The notes beneath the pieces are model-generated. The model had not been told where the DNA came from. It made no database searches and saw only the letters and a program-made list of their open reading frames with translations. Position numbers and translations under genes: made by a program. Positions 1-9,687 of a stretch of 64,000 bases of DNA are shown here, one piece after another; positions within the stretch are counted from its first letter, which is position 1, and every line of letters begins with the position of its first letter. The stretch is from Mesorhizobium loti (GTDB lineage: Bacteria; Pseudomonadota; Alphaproteobacteria; Rhizobiales; Rhizobiaceae): assembly GCF_001510895.1 (NCBI RefSeq), contig NZ_LPWA01000100.1:1-64000 (forward strand). The letters are read 5' to 3'.

Positions 1-107
1 ATGCCGACATCCGGCACCCCAACCCCCTCACGTTTTTGCCCCTTCGACCACCACTCGCCCACGCAACTCGGGATAGTCCAAAGGGCGGCATATGATCTCG
101 TATTCCG

Positions 108-1309
108 CTAGCGGAATACAAGATCTTTATGGACCACCACACGCAGCGGCCAGCCCGGGCGGACAGTGATGGTGGGTTGGATGTTCAGATTTTTCTCGGT
201 GATCCGCTGACCGGCGCGACTGACGTTCTGCTGGGTGGATTCACGGATCGCCTTGACCAGATCGCTTTCGTTTTCTCCGAGGCTCAGCTCCGTGCCGGCG
301 CCCAGCAACGTGGCCAGTGCAACGCCCTTGATCAGCTGCCAGGTGTGGAAATCCACCTTGTCCTCAAGCCCGGCATAGCCAGCAGCGTCCGTGGCGGGCA
401 GGTTGTCGATTTCGATTGACGAGCCGTCGGGCATGACAATGCGTTGCCAGACCAGCAGTGCGCGCTTTTGTCCGAAGGCGACGACGCTGTCATAGCTGCC
501 GATCAGGCGAGAGCCCTGCGGTATCAGCAAGATGCTGCCGGTGACAGTGTCGTGCACATTCTCGGTCACTTGGGCGACGACTAAGCCCGGCAAATCGGAA
601 ATGATGCCGGTGATCAGGCTCGCCGCGATCACGCTGCCGGCCATCAGTTGATAGGGCGAAGCCGGCGTCTGCTGTGCATGCGGATTGTAGATCCCGTTTG
701 TGCTCCGCTGGCTGATGAAATCGAGCTTGCGCTGTTGGTTGTTCTGATCGCCCTCGGCCGGCGCCACGGAAGCTGATGCGCGTGCCGCATCGGATTGCGG
801 AATGCCTCAAAGGGCGAGCGCATTCCTTGCCCATTGGCCTCAGCATTCGTTTGCTGGGGCCGGTTTTCGATCCGGAAGAGGACTTGCGACTCGCGTGCCT
901 CGATCGCCTGCTGGGCAAGGCGCTGCTCCTCGGCCGATACTTCCTGCCCTGGCGCGATGCCAAGCTGGCGCTGGTGCTCGAGAATGGGCCGGCCGAGGTC
1001 GCCAGGCAGCGGCGGACCGAGCACCGGCGTCTTTGGCTTGATCCCGGAATAGTCGTTGGGCAGCGTCTCGAGCCCCTCGGCTGTTGGCTTGCGATCCGTG
1101 TTGTAAAGCTCTTCAGCCTGCTGCTTCAGGCGCAGCGCCGGCCCTTGCAGCGCCATTATGGTGACGCCAAACACGGTGCCGGAACCAACAGCCGCGATCG
1201 CAACGATGACACCGCGCCGGAAGCGGACAGCACGGCGGGGCGAGGCCCGCAACTGAAGCTGTTCGGGATCGAGCTTCGGCGGGACATTGGGGCGGGAAGT
1301 GTCGGTCAT
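108..1309 (-). pseudogene. trbI: TrbI, VirB10-like channel protein (one apparent frameshift)
   Basis: Inner-to-outer membrane bridging subunit of the Trb type IV secretion channel. The start is the ATG at 1309, in an ATGA overlap with an alternative-frame stop of trbG. The N-terminal part has a membrane segment after an Arg-rich patch (about residues 25-50) and a long periplasmic linker. The C-terminal VirB10-type beta-barrel domain (LIPQGSRLIG, then WQRIVMPDGS, LPATDAAGYAG) lies one frame away, between 108 and about 795. One missing base near 795-812 joins the halves into a protein of about 400 residues, the normal TrbI length. It is the last trb gene; the DUF2274 gene often found after trbI is not seen in positions 1-107. 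Broken gene or sequencing error cannot be told apart from the sequence alone. Confidence 0.85.
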
Positions 1310-2350
1310 GCGCCCTTCCCCCTCACCTGCCGAAACGCGAAAGGAGCGACACCCGCGGCGGCGGTTGCGGCCGGCGGTTCTGGTGATGCGCACCACTTGC
1401 TGCTGCTTGGTGCCGAGGCGGAGTTCGGCGGCGGCAAAGAGGCGATCGACGATGTAATAGTTGCTGCGCATGCGGTAGTTGACGAGTTGGCTGTCGCCGT
1501 CAGCACCAATGATGAAGAGTGGTGGCGCCTCGCCTTGGTCGATGCGACGTGGAAACTCGATATAGACCTTGCTGCCATCGTCGAAGGCGCGCGTCGGCCT
1601 CCAGGGCGGCGTGTCGCCGCTGATCGAATAGCGGAAGCGGATGTTTTCGAGGGCCACATTCGATGACACAGGCATGGCCGCCTCAGCGTCAGCGTTGCGC
1701 CGGCGCAGCGCGATGATCTGGTCCTCGCTATAAGTCCAGGAAAGCGCGGCCATAGCCGTTTTCTCCGTGCTTTGAAGTTGCAGGTGATAGGATCGCCTGT
1801 CCGTCGTGATGACCAGATTGGTGGCAAGCCCCGGCGCAAAAGGCTTGACCAGCACATGGGTACGCTGAGCGTCGCCAGAGCCGCTCGTCGTATCGCCGAT
1901 CACCCAGCGCACGGTGTCCCCGGCCGATACCGAAGTCAGCTTCTCGCCCGGCTGCAGGGCGATATCGCTGACGCGTTCCGGAGCGGCGTAGAGCTGGTAC
2001 AGCGCGCCGTCGGCAAAGGGATAGACCTGCACCGCGTTGACGTAGCCAAATTTCGTGGGTTGCTGCGTCGCCGCCTTGTTGGCGTCGGCGACCCGCTCCT
2101 CAGGTGAGCTCTTGTCTTCGACCGCCTTGCCGGGTGCTGGCTGCAACTGACCGGGCAGCGGCAGGGGCTTTGGCACCTCGACGACCTTCACCGGCTTCTC
2201 CGGTGCCTTCTCTATCGCAGCCGGTTTGAAGTCGGTCGCGTCATAAGAGATCTGAGGCGGCGGCACCTGCTTTGAAGCACAGGCGGAAAGGACCGCAGCC
2301 GATACCGACAGGATCAACACGGCGCGGAGCGATGGGGTTCTATTTGTCAT
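1306..2350 (-). CDS. trbG: TrbG, VirB9-like outer-membrane channel lipoprotein
   Basis: Conjugal transfer protein of the VirB9 family, which forms the outer layer of the mating channel with TrbI. The chosen ATG at 2350 overlaps the trbF stop by 11 bases. It begins with a lipoprotein signal (SAAVLSACAS), has a Pro/Lys-rich linker, then the VirB9 fold (WVIGDTTSG, NLVITTDRRSYHL, FDDGSKVYIEFP). The main frame has no stop before trbI: it runs straight into the trbI ATG at 1309. In another frame there is a TGA at 1306-1308 that forms the ATGA overlap typical of coupled genes, which suggests a frame error in the last ~30 codons rather than a true TrbG-TrbI fusion. Confidence 0.88.
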
Positions 2351-3071
2351 TGGCGGGCTCCTTGGGGGAAACAGATGTCGGCGCGGCACTGTCGAGCTCG
2401 CGCGACCAGTCGATGGCGTTGATGAAGACGCCGAGCGGGTTCTTGCGCAGCTGATCGGTGTTCGTCGGCGGGCGGATCACGATGGTGAGGATCCCGGTCC
2501 AGCGCGTCGTGCTGGCGAGGCTGCCGCGCTCGAAGATCTGCTCGGTCCATTTGACCTGGAAAGAGCTGTCGGAGGCTCGGACCACGCTGGTGATTTGCAC
2601 AGACACGCTGCGGGTGCCGATCTGACCGAACGGGTCATTCGCCTTGGCGTATTCGTTGAGGAAGAGCGCTGCCCGGTCGGTGGCAAAGTCGTAGGCCGAC
2701 AACCAGTTCTGCCGCACCAGGACCGGGTCAGTGGAGATCGAACGGACATTCTGAATGAAACGGCCAAGATGCCAGGCGATCTGGGCATCATCGGGCTGGT
2801 AGTTTTGGATCGCCGGCGCGGGGGCGCGGGTTTCGCCGAAACGGTTGACCTCGACCACGTAAGGCACAACGCGGCTTTGCGTCGACTGCCATACGAGGCT
2901 GCCGGAGAGCCCGGTCGCCAAAGCCAAGCAGCCAAACGCCATCAGGCGCCAGTTCCTGGCCTGCACACGCGCCGTTCCGATGCGCTCGTCCCAGAGCTGG
3001 CCGGCCTTTTGGTAAGGTGTTACGGGCTCAGGCGTCTTTCCGTAACGCTGAATGGATCGCTTGAAGAGCAT
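2340..3071 (-). CDS. trbF: TrbF, VirB8-like assembly factor
   Basis: VirB8-type inner-membrane protein that nucleates assembly of the conjugation channel. At 243 residues it has the usual TrbF length. A short cytoplasmic N-terminus contains the family signature TPYQKAGQLWDERIG (about residues 18-32), followed by one membrane segment (about 42-62) and a periplasmic NTF2-like domain ending near IVIRPPTNTDQLRKNPLG. Its ATG at 3071 directly abuts the trbL stop at 3072, and its stop lies inside the trbG start region, so the three genes are probably translated from one message. Confidence 0.93.
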   Translation of the reverse strand: MLFKRSIQRYGKTPEPVTPYQKAGQLWDERIGTARVQARNWRLMAFGCLALATGLSGSLVWQSTQSRVVPYVVEVNRFGETRAPAPAIQNYQPDDAQIAWHLGRFIQNVRSISTDPVLVRQNWLSAYDFATDRAALFLNEYAKANDPFGQIGTRSVSVQITSVVRASDSSFQVKWTEQIFERGSLASTTRWTGILTIVIRPPTNTDQLRKNPLGVFINAIDWSRELDSAAPTSVSPKEPANDK

Positions 3072-4394
3072 CTAGTCTTCCTTATCGTTGAGAGAGGGAT
3101 TGGCACCACTTCCGCCCCGATCGCCATCGCGCACCGCCTGCGTTGCGGCATGGCGATGGGCACGCGCGGTTTGCTCGGAACGCAGGCGCCGCGCCCAGGC
3201 CGGCGCGGCGGCGGGGGCTGCATTGGCAGGACCTGCAGTCATCGAGCTGGTCGGCGTTCCGCCGGTCGCGGTCCAGGCCGCATCGCGACCAGCAGCGGCG
3301 CTGCGCCGTAAAGGCTCTGCACTGGATCGCATTCCGTGCATCGCCGCGCCGGCAGCTGCACCGGCGATGCCCTGCACGCCAGCAGCTACCCCGGACAGGC
3401 CCGACTCGGCCGAAGTTGCACGCCCCATCTGCCAAGCAGCAGAAGCAGCCGATCCCATGGTGGTGCCGGCACGGACAGCAGCGAGACTGCCGCGGGCTGC
3501 CATGCGGGGGCCGGCGAAGGCAGCACCGCCGGCAACGAGCGCTGAACCGGCGGCCGCCGCGGTCGTGCCGAGCGCCGCACCGGCGCCAAGCTGCGGCGCG
3601 CCGGATACAAGACCCGAGGCGATCCCTGGCCCAAAAATGCCGAGACCAAGCAGTGCCAGCGCGCCCAGAACCTGCGACATGGCGGCAGCCAAATCAGGCT
3701 CCTTGCCCTGCAGCGCGGAAGCGAACTCGCCGAAGAGGGTTGAGCCGATGCCGACGATGACGGCAAGCACCATCACCTTGATGCCCGACGAGATCACATT
3801 GCCAAGCACGCGCTCGGCCAGAAACGCCGAACGGTTCCATAGCGCGAAGGGCACCAGAACGAAGCCGGCGAGCGTGGTGAGCTTGAACTCCAGGATGGTG
3901 ATGAAGAGCTGGATGGAAAGAATGAAGAAGGCGATGAGGACCAGGAACCAGGCCAGAAGCAGCACAAAGATGGTGAGCGCGTTGCCGAAGATTTCGGGGA
4001 AGCCAAGAAGCTGGCTCGCCTGGTCGAGCAGCGGCCAGGCGCCCTCAAATCCGGTCGCGGCAATGCGGCCCGGCCGCAGGAGATTGTCGGGGGAGAGATT
4101 GCCGGCCGAAGCGTTGATGCCAAGTCCCGCAAAGGAGCGGTAGATGATGTCGGCGAGGTTCTTGAAATTGTTCAGGATGAAAGCGAAGGCGCCGACATAG
4201 AGGACCTTGCGGAGAAGCCGCCCAAGAATGTTGGGTTCGCCGCCGAATGCCCAGACCAGGCCAGCCAGCGTGATATCGATGCCGATCAGGATGGTGGTGA
4301 GAAAGGCGACGTCGCCCGAAAGCAGACCGAACCCGCTGTCGATATAGCGGGTAAAAGTCTCCATGAAGCGATCGATGACCGAAAGGTCGTTCAT
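3072..4394 (-). CDS. trbL: TrbL, VirB6-like polytopic membrane protein
   Basis: Inner-membrane pore component of the Trb channel. At 440 residues it has the normal length. The N-terminus carries the TrbL motif around FTRYIDSGFGLLSGDV, followed by five or more hydrophobic helices (about residues 30-270). The last ~170 residues are an Ala/Gly-rich low-complexity tail, as in other rhizobial TrbL proteins. Only 35 bp separate it from trbJ. The small entry-exclusion gene trbK that often sits between trbJ and trbL is absent here. The long open frames on the opposite strand are a GC-content artefact of the Ala-rich tail. Confidence 0.93.
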   Translation of the reverse strand: MNDLSVIDRFMETFTRYIDSGFGLLSGDVAFLTTILIGIDITLAGLVWAFGGEPNILGRLLRKVLYVGAFAFILNNFKNLADIIYRSFAGLGINASAGNLSPDNLLRPGRIAATGFEGAWPLLDQASQLLGFPEIFGNALTIFVLLLAWFLVLIAFFILSIQLFITILEFKLTTLAGFVLVPFALWNRSAFLAERVLGNVISSGIKVMVLAVIVGIGSTLFGEFASALQGKEPDLAAAMSQVLGALALLGLGIFGPGIASGLVSGAPQLGAGAALGTTAAAAGSALVAGGAAFAGPRMAARGSLAAVRAGTTMGSAASAAWQMGRATSAESGLSGVAAGVQGIAGAAAGAAMHGMRSSAEPLRRSAAAGRDAAWTATGGTPTSSMTAGPANAAPAAAPAWARRLRSEQTARAHRHAATQAVRDGDRGGSGANPSLNDKED

Positions 4395-4429
4395 CTCGCC
4401 GCCTTCCTCGTCGTCTTGAAGAGTTGTGA

Positions 4430-5155
4430 TCAGTTGCCGGGATAGGCCGTGCCAGAGCCCAGGAAGCGCTTCGTCGTCTCGCGAGCGGCTTCCTCGGACT
4501 GCGCCTTGCGCGCTGCATCCTCGGCCTCAGCCCGGAACTGCGTCGCCATCAGCGTCTGGATCTGCATCTGCTGCTTGGTCGAAAGCGCGATCAGCTGGTT
4601 GGTGGCCTGGCTTGCCTCAAGCGCGCCGGCAGCACCCTGGCTCCGATTGACGAGATCGGTAAGCAGGTCGCCGTCGCCGCGAACGTTCTCGACGATCTGC
4701 GACTGAACACCCATAGTCTGGCGGAAGGCCTGCATGGCGCTTTGCCATCGGTCGCGCGCAGCGCTCGCCACATCGCTGACCTTGATCGTGGCGTCGTAGC
4801 TTTCCGGATATTGCTGGCGCCACTGGTCCTGGAGCTTGTCGAGGTCAAAGCTCAGGCCACTCGCCTGATCCATCAAACCGTCGATCCGCTGGAGCGAACC
4901 GGTGAGCTGGCCCACGGAGGAAAAGTCCAGGTGCTGAAGGTTGCGCGCCATGTTCTGCAGCATGATTGCCTGGTTCTGAAGCGACTGGATCTGGTTGTTG
5001 ATCTGCTCCAATGCACGGGCCGCCGACAGCACGTTCTGCGTATAGTTCGATGGATCGAACACGATCAGGGCATAGGCCGGCTGGATGTAGTCGGCCATCG
5101 GTTTGGCGATCAGGGAAACGGTGACCAGGCTGGTGAAAAGGCGGCGTCCCATCAT
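4430..5155 (-). CDS. trbJ: TrbJ, VirB5-like pilus-associated protein
   Basis: Periplasmic VirB5-type protein of the conjugative pilus. Tandem ATG codons at 5155 and 5152 overlap the trbE stop (TCATGATG), so translation is probably coupled. A signal peptide (LFTSLVTVSLIAKPMADYIQPAYA in part) precedes the conserved DPSNYTQNVLSAARALEQIN segment and a long helical region with QIQSLQNQA, typical of TrbJ. The length of 241 residues is standard. An upstream in-frame extension to 5209 overlaps trbE and is unlikely to be used. Confidence 0.92.
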   Translation of the reverse strand: MMGRRLFTSLVTVSLIAKPMADYIQPAYALIVFDPSNYTQNVLSAARALEQINNQIQSLQNQAIMLQNMARNLQHLDFSSVGQLTGSLQRIDGLMDQASGLSFDLDKLQDQWRQQYPESYDATIKVSDVASAARDRWQSAMQAFRQTMGVQSQIVENVRGDGDLLTDLVNRSQGAAGALEASQATNQLIALSTKQQMQIQTLMATQFRAEAEDAARKAQSEEAARETTKRFLGSGTAYPGN

Positions 5156-7602
5156 GACGATTGCTCCGTGTCTGGTTGAGGGAATTGCTGGAGAACCTCG
5201 GCAGCCCAATCGAGGCCGCGCGCGGTGAGGAAGCGGGAGGCAAAACTCCCCTGCCCGTCTTCGGACAGGACAGTGTCAATGACGGTTTGAGTCGCCGGAT
5301 CTGACGCGCCGCAAAGCGCGAGAGCGACGGGACCCAAGTCCAACTCGAAGAGACGGTTGCCGCGGCGCGATTGCAGATAGTAGTGGCGCTTGGGGGTGGC
5401 ACGGGCGATTAATTCGATCTGCCGCTCGTTGAGACCGAAGCGCTCATAGGCTGCCCGCGCCTGCGGTTCCACCGCACGATCGTTTGGGAGAAAAATGCGC
5501 TGTGGGCAGCTCTCGATGATTGCGGGCGCGATCGGCGAGCCGGCGACATCCGCAAGCGACTGGGTGGCGAAAATGACCGAGACATTTTTCTTGCGCAACA
5601 CCTTCAGCCATTCGCGGATGCGGGCGGCAAAAAGCGGGTTGTCGAGATAGACCCAAGCCTCATCGAGCATGAGCAGCGTCGGCCGCCCATCGAACCGCTC
5701 CTCGAGCCGATGGAAGAGGTAGGTAAGCACCGGCAGCACAGCGCCTTGGCTGTGCATCAGCTCCTCGGTCTCGAAGCACTGAACATCCGAGATCGCCAGC
5801 CGATCATCATCGGCATCGAGCAGCCGGCCGAAGGGGCCGTCGAGCGTGTAGGGCATCAACGCAGACTTGAGCGCATTGGACTGAAGCAGGATCGACAGGC
5901 CAGTTAGTGTCCGTTCCTGCGTCGGCGCGGTGGCAAGGCTGGTGAGCGCCGACCAGATTGCTTCCTTCACCTCCGGTGTGACGGTGACGTTCTCATGGGC
6001 AATCAGGCCGGCGATCCATTCGGCCGCCCAGCTGCGAGTTGCCTCATCGTCAATGTCGCGCAGCGGCTGGAAGGCAAGCGCACCGTCCGCGCCAAGCGCG
6101 TAGTGCTCTCCACCCATGGCAAGCGTTGCCGCACGAGCGGAACTACCTTTGTCGAAGACATAGACCTGCGAGCCGGCATAGCGGCGGAATTGCAAAGCGA
6201 TGAGCGCCATCAGAACCGACTTGCCGGCACCGGTCGGACCGACGATGAGCATGTGGCCGACATCGCCAATGTGAGTGGACAGCCGGAACGGCGTCGACCC
6301 GCTGGTTTCGGCAAAGAAAAGCGGAGGCGATTCTGTTCCGGTGACCTTGGCCAGATATTCGTTGTCCGCCGGACCTGCCCACACCGACGACAGCGGCATG
6401 AGATGAGCAAGGTTCAGCGTATGAACAAGAGGCTGGCGAACATTGGCATAGACATGGCCGGGCAATGAGCCAAGCCACGCCTCGACAGCATTGATGCTTT
6501 CGCGGATCGTGGTGAAACCGAGCCCATTGATGATGCGCTCGACGGCGCGAATTTTCTCCGCTGCAGCGTGGTGGTCCTTGTCCAATACCGTCACCGTTGT
6601 GGTGAGATAGCCGAAGCCAACGTGATCGCCTCCCAACGCCTGCAGGGCGGCATCCGCGTCGACTGCCTTGTTGTCGGCGTCGCTGTCGACCAGAGGGACG
6701 GGTTCGTTGCTGACCACCTCGCGCAGGATGGCGACGATCGACTTGCGTTTGGCGAACCACTGCCGGCGCAACCGTGTGAGCGTCTTGGTCGCCTCCGTCT
6801 TGTCGAGCGGGACAAAGCGGGTCACCCAGCGATAAGCGAAATCCTGATGATTAAGCGCATCGAGGATTCCGGGCCGAGTGACGTTCGGAAAACCGAGGAT
6901 GGTAAGGGTGCGAAGATGCTGTTCGCCCAGCGTCGGCTCCAAGCCGCCCGTGAGCGGCACGTCGACAAGCACGCCGTCGAGAAACATCGGCGTTTCCGGC
7001 ACGGCGACCGAATGGCGGCGGGTCGAGATTGTGTTGTGCAGATAAGTCAGCGTCTGCGCATCATCGAGCCCGCGCACTTCGGCCATGAAGCCGGATAGTA
7101 GGTCTAAGACACGGTCGGTCTCGTCACGGAACCACGCCAGCTCCGCGCGCCAGTCTCTTGCCCCTCCCGAATGATGCGAATCGACAAGCGCGCTTTGCGC
7201 CCTTGCCTGGCCATCTGGCGGCGCAATGAACATCAGGGTCAGATGATAGCGGCTCTCGAAGTGCGCGACCCTGCCCTCGAAGGCCGCGCGCCGTTCTTCG
7301 TCTACCAGCCATGAGGCCGCGTCGGAAAAGTGTGAATTGGGATAGCCTAGCGCTTCGATGCGCTCGGCCTCAAAGAACAATGCCCAGCCGGAGCCAAGCC
7401 TTCTGAGGGCATTGTTCGCCCGCGCGCAGGTGCCGATCAGCTCGGCTTCGGTCGCGCTTTCGAGATCCGGGCCGCGGAAGCGAAAAGTCCGCTGAAAGCT
7501 GCCGTCCTTGTTAAGCACAATGCCGGGCGCGACCAGCGCAGCCCAGGGCAGATAATCGGCAAGCCGATCGGCTTTGCCGCTATATTCTGAAAGGTTCAGC
7601 AT
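5152..7602 (-). CDS. trbE: TrbE, VirB4-like secretion ATPase
   Basis: ATPase that powers channel assembly and pilus biogenesis, located at the cytoplasmic face of the inner membrane. It has 816 residues from the ATG at 7602 (MLNLSEYSGKADRLADYLPW), which overlaps the end of trbD. A CagE/TrbE/VirB N-terminal domain (about 1-400) precedes the RecA-like motor with Walker A GPTGAGKS near residue 455 and Walker B LLMLDEAW near 650, then the ATQSLADVAGS segment. The gene is uninterrupted, unlike trbB and trbI around it. Confidence 0.95.
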   Translation of the reverse strand: MLNLSEYSGKADRLADYLPWAALVAPGIVLNKDGSFQRTFRFRGPDLESATEAELIGTCARANNALRRLGSGWALFFEAERIEALGYPNSHFSDAASWLVDEERRAAFEGRVAHFESRYHLTLMFIAPPDGQARAQSALVDSHHSGGARDWRAELAWFRDETDRVLDLLSGFMAEVRGLDDAQTLTYLHNTISTRRHSVAVPETPMFLDGVLVDVPLTGGLEPTLGEQHLRTLTILGFPNVTRPGILDALNHQDFAYRWVTRFVPLDKTEATKTLTRLRRQWFAKRKSIVAILREVVSNEPVPLVDSDADNKAVDADAALQALGGDHVGFGYLTTTVTVLDKDHHAAAEKIRAVERIINGLGFTTIRESINAVEAWLGSLPGHVYANVRQPLVHTLNLAHLMPLSSVWAGPADNEYLAKVTGTESPPLFFAETSGSTPFRLSTHIGDVGHMLIVGPTGAGKSVLMALIALQFRRYAGSQVYVFDKGSSARAATLAMGGEHYALGADGALAFQPLRDIDDEATRSWAAEWIAGLIAHENVTVTPEVKEAIWSALTSLATAPTQERTLTGLSILLQSNALKSALMPYTLDGPFGRLLDADDDRLAISDVQCFETEELMHSQGAVLPVLTYLFHRLEERFDGRPTLLMLDEAWVYLDNPLFAARIREWLKVLRKKNVSVIFATQSLADVAGSPIAPAIIESCPQRIFLPNDRAVEPQARAAYERFGLNERQIELIARATPKRHYYLQSRRGNRLFELDLGPVALALCGASDPATQTVIDTVLSEDGQGSFASRFLTARGLDWAAEVLQQFPQPDTEQSS

Positions 7603-7868
7603 GCGAGCCAGCCCTTCTGGCGAAGATGGCGGACAAGCACGCTGGCAAAGTCCGGATCGCGCCTTGCCGCAAAAACCGCGAGCGTGTGTCCCGCAATCCA
7701 GAGCACTAGGCCGGCAATCCACTGCTGCAGACCAAGACCGATTGCCGCGGCAACTGTGCCGTTGAGGATCGCGACCGCCCGCGGCGCTCCGCCGAGCAGG
7801 ATCGGCTCGGTCAATGACCGATGAACCGGAACCTCGAAGCCCTCAATATGCTGCTTTCCGGTGCTCAT
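7596..7868 (-). CDS. trbD: TrbD, VirB3-like membrane protein
   Basis: Small inner-membrane subunit of the Trb channel (VirB3 family), 90 residues from the ATG at 7868. It opens with GFEVPVHRSLTEPILLGG, the TrbD signature, followed by two hydrophobic helices (about residues 30-65), and ends DPDFASVLVRHLRQKGW. Its stop overlaps the trbE start by seven bases and its start overlaps the trbC stop. A longer upstream reading in the same frame runs over trbC and was not used. Confidence 0.92.
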   Translation of the reverse strand: MSTGKQHIEGFEVPVHRSLTEPILLGGAPRAVAILNGTVAAAIGLGLQQWIAGLVLWIAGHTLAVFAARRDPDFASVLVRHLRQKGWLAC

Positions 7869-8176
7869 CCGACGAGTGCCCCGCCACCGAAAGAGAAGAA
7901 GGAGAGGAAGAAGCTCGATGCCGCGAAGGCAATCGACAGGCCGAAGACGATCTGGATCAGCCGGCGGAAGCCGCCTGCCGTATCGCCGAAGGCAAGCGTC
8001 AGGCCAGTGGTGATGATAATGATTACCGCGACGATCTTGGCGACCGGCCCCTGTACCGACTCCAGGATCTGCTGAAGCGGTTGTTCCCAAGGCATGCCGG
8101 ACCCGGCCGCATGGGCCTGGGCTGTGAGAAAAACCGCGAGCGCGATGGACGAAAGAAAGCGAAGCTTCTTACGCAT
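7865..8176 (-). CDS. trbC: TrbC, VirB2-like prepilin
   Basis: Major pilin precursor of the conjugative pilus, 103 residues. The ATG at 8176 begins MRKKLRFLSS with a signal peptide ending at AQAHA. Two hydrophobic helices follow (VAKIVAVIIIITTGLTLAFG and the VFGLSIAFAASSFFLSFF region), matching the VirB2/TrbC prepilin plan. It lies 13 bp after trbB and overlaps trbD by four bases. TrbC pilins of this family are cyclised by TraF, and a traF gene is present at 22983-23531. Confidence 0.92.
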   Translation of the reverse strand: MRKKLRFLSSIALAVFLTAQAHAAGSGMPWEQPLQQILESVQGPVAKIVAVIIIITTGLTLAFGDTAGGFRRLIQIVFGLSIAFAASSFFLSFFSFGGGALVG

Positions 8177-8189
8177 GAAGTGTGACCTT

Positions 8190-9157
8190 TCAAAGCTGTT
8201 GGAGTTGCGGGAGCGTGAGCGGGGTGACGGCATAGTCGCCGCTGCCGTCGAGACCGGTGACCTCGGCGATCGCGTCGATGCGGCGGGACGATCCGCGCCC
8301 GGCGATGAAGACGATGAGATCTATCGCCTCCGCGATGAGACGACGCGGGACGGTGACGACGGCTTCCTGGGCGAGCTGCTCGATGCGGTAGAGCGCCGAG
8401 CGTGCCGAATTGGCGTGAACGGTGGCGATGCCCCCGGGATGACCGGTGTTCCATGCCTTCAGCATGTCGAGCGCTTCCGCGCCCCTGACTTCGCCAACGA
8501 TGATGCGGTCCGGTCTCAGCCGCAGCGTCGAGCGCACGAGATCGGCAAGCGTGACCGAGCCCCGTCTGGTTCTCAGAGCGACACAATCCTTCGCCGGGCA
8601 TTGCAGTTCGCGCGTGTCCTCGATCAGGATCACCCGCTCATTGCATTCGGCGACTTCCGCCAGCAGCGCATTGGCAAGCGTTGTCTTGCCCGACGACGTG
8701 CCGCCGGCAACCAGGACGTTGCGCCGTTCGCGGACCGCCTTCCTCAGCGCGTCCCTCTGCAGCGGCAGCATGATGCTATCGGCGACATAGTCGGCCAGCG
8801 TGTAGAGTTTTGCCGCCGGCTTGCGGATGGCAAACAGGGCGCCAGCACGACAGGCGGCAGCAAGCCTTCGAAGCGTTCGCCCGATGGCAATTCGGCGCTG
8901 ACGATCGGATTGTCCGCATGCGCCTCGGCGCGCACATGGGAGGCAACGAGGCGGATGATGCGTTCGGCCTCGGAAGGGTGCATGTGCACGCCCGTATCGA
9001 CCCGGCCCTCCCCCAGCCGGTCAAGCCGCAGCGCACCGTCCGGATTGACCATCACCTCGATGACCAATGGATCGGTCAGCGCCTCGGTGATTGCGGGACC
9101 CATGGCAGTCCGCAGCATGGTGCGCCGGCGAAGCTCGGCCTCTGGATGAGAACTCAT
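8190..9157 (-). pseudogene. trbB: TrbB, VirB11-like traffic ATPase (one apparent frameshift)
   Basis: Hexameric secretion ATPase of the VirB11/PulE class. The N-terminal domain (9157 to about 8850) contains LTDPLVIEVMVNPDG. The C-terminal motor (about 8850-8190) has Walker A GGTSSGKTT, Asp box LIEDTRELQC, Walker B RIIVGEVRGAEALD and the His box GGIATVHANS. The two parts are in different frames; adding one base around 8838-8850 (between LPPVVLA and FAIRKPAAKLYTLADY) restores a continuous protein of about 322 residues. The start ATG at 9157 overlaps the preceding stop as ATGA. All ATPase motifs are intact, so a sequencing error is as likely as true loss. Confidence 0.88.
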
Positions 9158-9567
9158 CCTTCCCCTCCCCTGCCATTGTCGTTGCCGAGCGAGCGTTTGC
9201 CAGAAGCGATCTGCCGACCGACCTGTTCGATAAATTTGTCGAAGCGCTCCTGGGCGACCGCCTGCGTTGCCCTGTCCGGGACCGGTGTGTGAGCATGAAG
9301 CGTGATCGAAAAGCGGATGAAGAGCGCCAGGCTTTCCAGGACCATCTCGACATCGCGCCCGACATGGCCGAGGTCGCGGGAAAGACGATCGAGCCTTTTG
9401 CCATAGCGCTGGTCGAGCTCATTCTCGCCACGCCGCTCGATGAAGGCCTCGACCGCTTTCGCGACAATCGCCGATTTGGTGGTCGAAGGATTGCGGCTGA
9501 GGGTCTCGAGCTTCTCGCTCAACGCTGGTTCAAGCAGAAACTGGTGACGAATGCGATGATGCTTCAT
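9154..9567 (-). CDS. CopG/ribbon-helix-helix-like protein of the tra operon
   Basis: A 137-residue protein between traG and trbB. The N-terminal third (HHRIRHQFLLEPALSEKLETL, with KSAIVAKAVEAFIERR) fits a ribbon-helix-helix DNA-binding fold of the CopG type that is usually encoded between traG and trbB in rhizobial ICEs. The C-terminal half is helical with no recognised domain. It is coupled to trbB by an ATGA overlap. An accessory role at the origin of transfer or as an operon autoregulator is inferred from context only. Confidence 0.75.
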   Translation of the reverse strand: MKHHRIRHQFLLEPALSEKLETLSRNPSTTKSAIVAKAVEAFIERRGENELDQRYGKRLDRLSRDLGHVGRDVEMVLESLALFIRFSITLHAHTPVPDRATQAVAQERFDKFIEQVGRQIASGKRSLGNDNGRGGEG

Positions 9568-9687
9568 GCGGGCTCGTTCCGACTGGCCGGCGCTGATGCG
9601 CCGGCGGCGGGAACGAGCATCGTCGAGATCGCCGAAATCACTTATGGGCGTTATCTACGCCGAGATACGCCTGAGCTGCGGTAATAC

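Noticed and set aside
776..1666. Long plus-strand open frame opposite trbG/trbI
   Set aside because: It is antisense to motifs that clearly encode TrbG and TrbI, has no family resemblance and arises from high GC content.
644..2389. TrbG-TrbI fusion protein
   Set aside because: The continuous frame looks like a fusion, but an ATGA stop/start overlap in the neighbouring frame and the later break in trbI make a frame error more likely than a true fusion.
3088..4143. 351-codon plus-strand frame opposite trbL
   Set aside because: Low-complexity Ala/Pro/Arg product mirroring the Ala-rich TrbL tail; not a gene.
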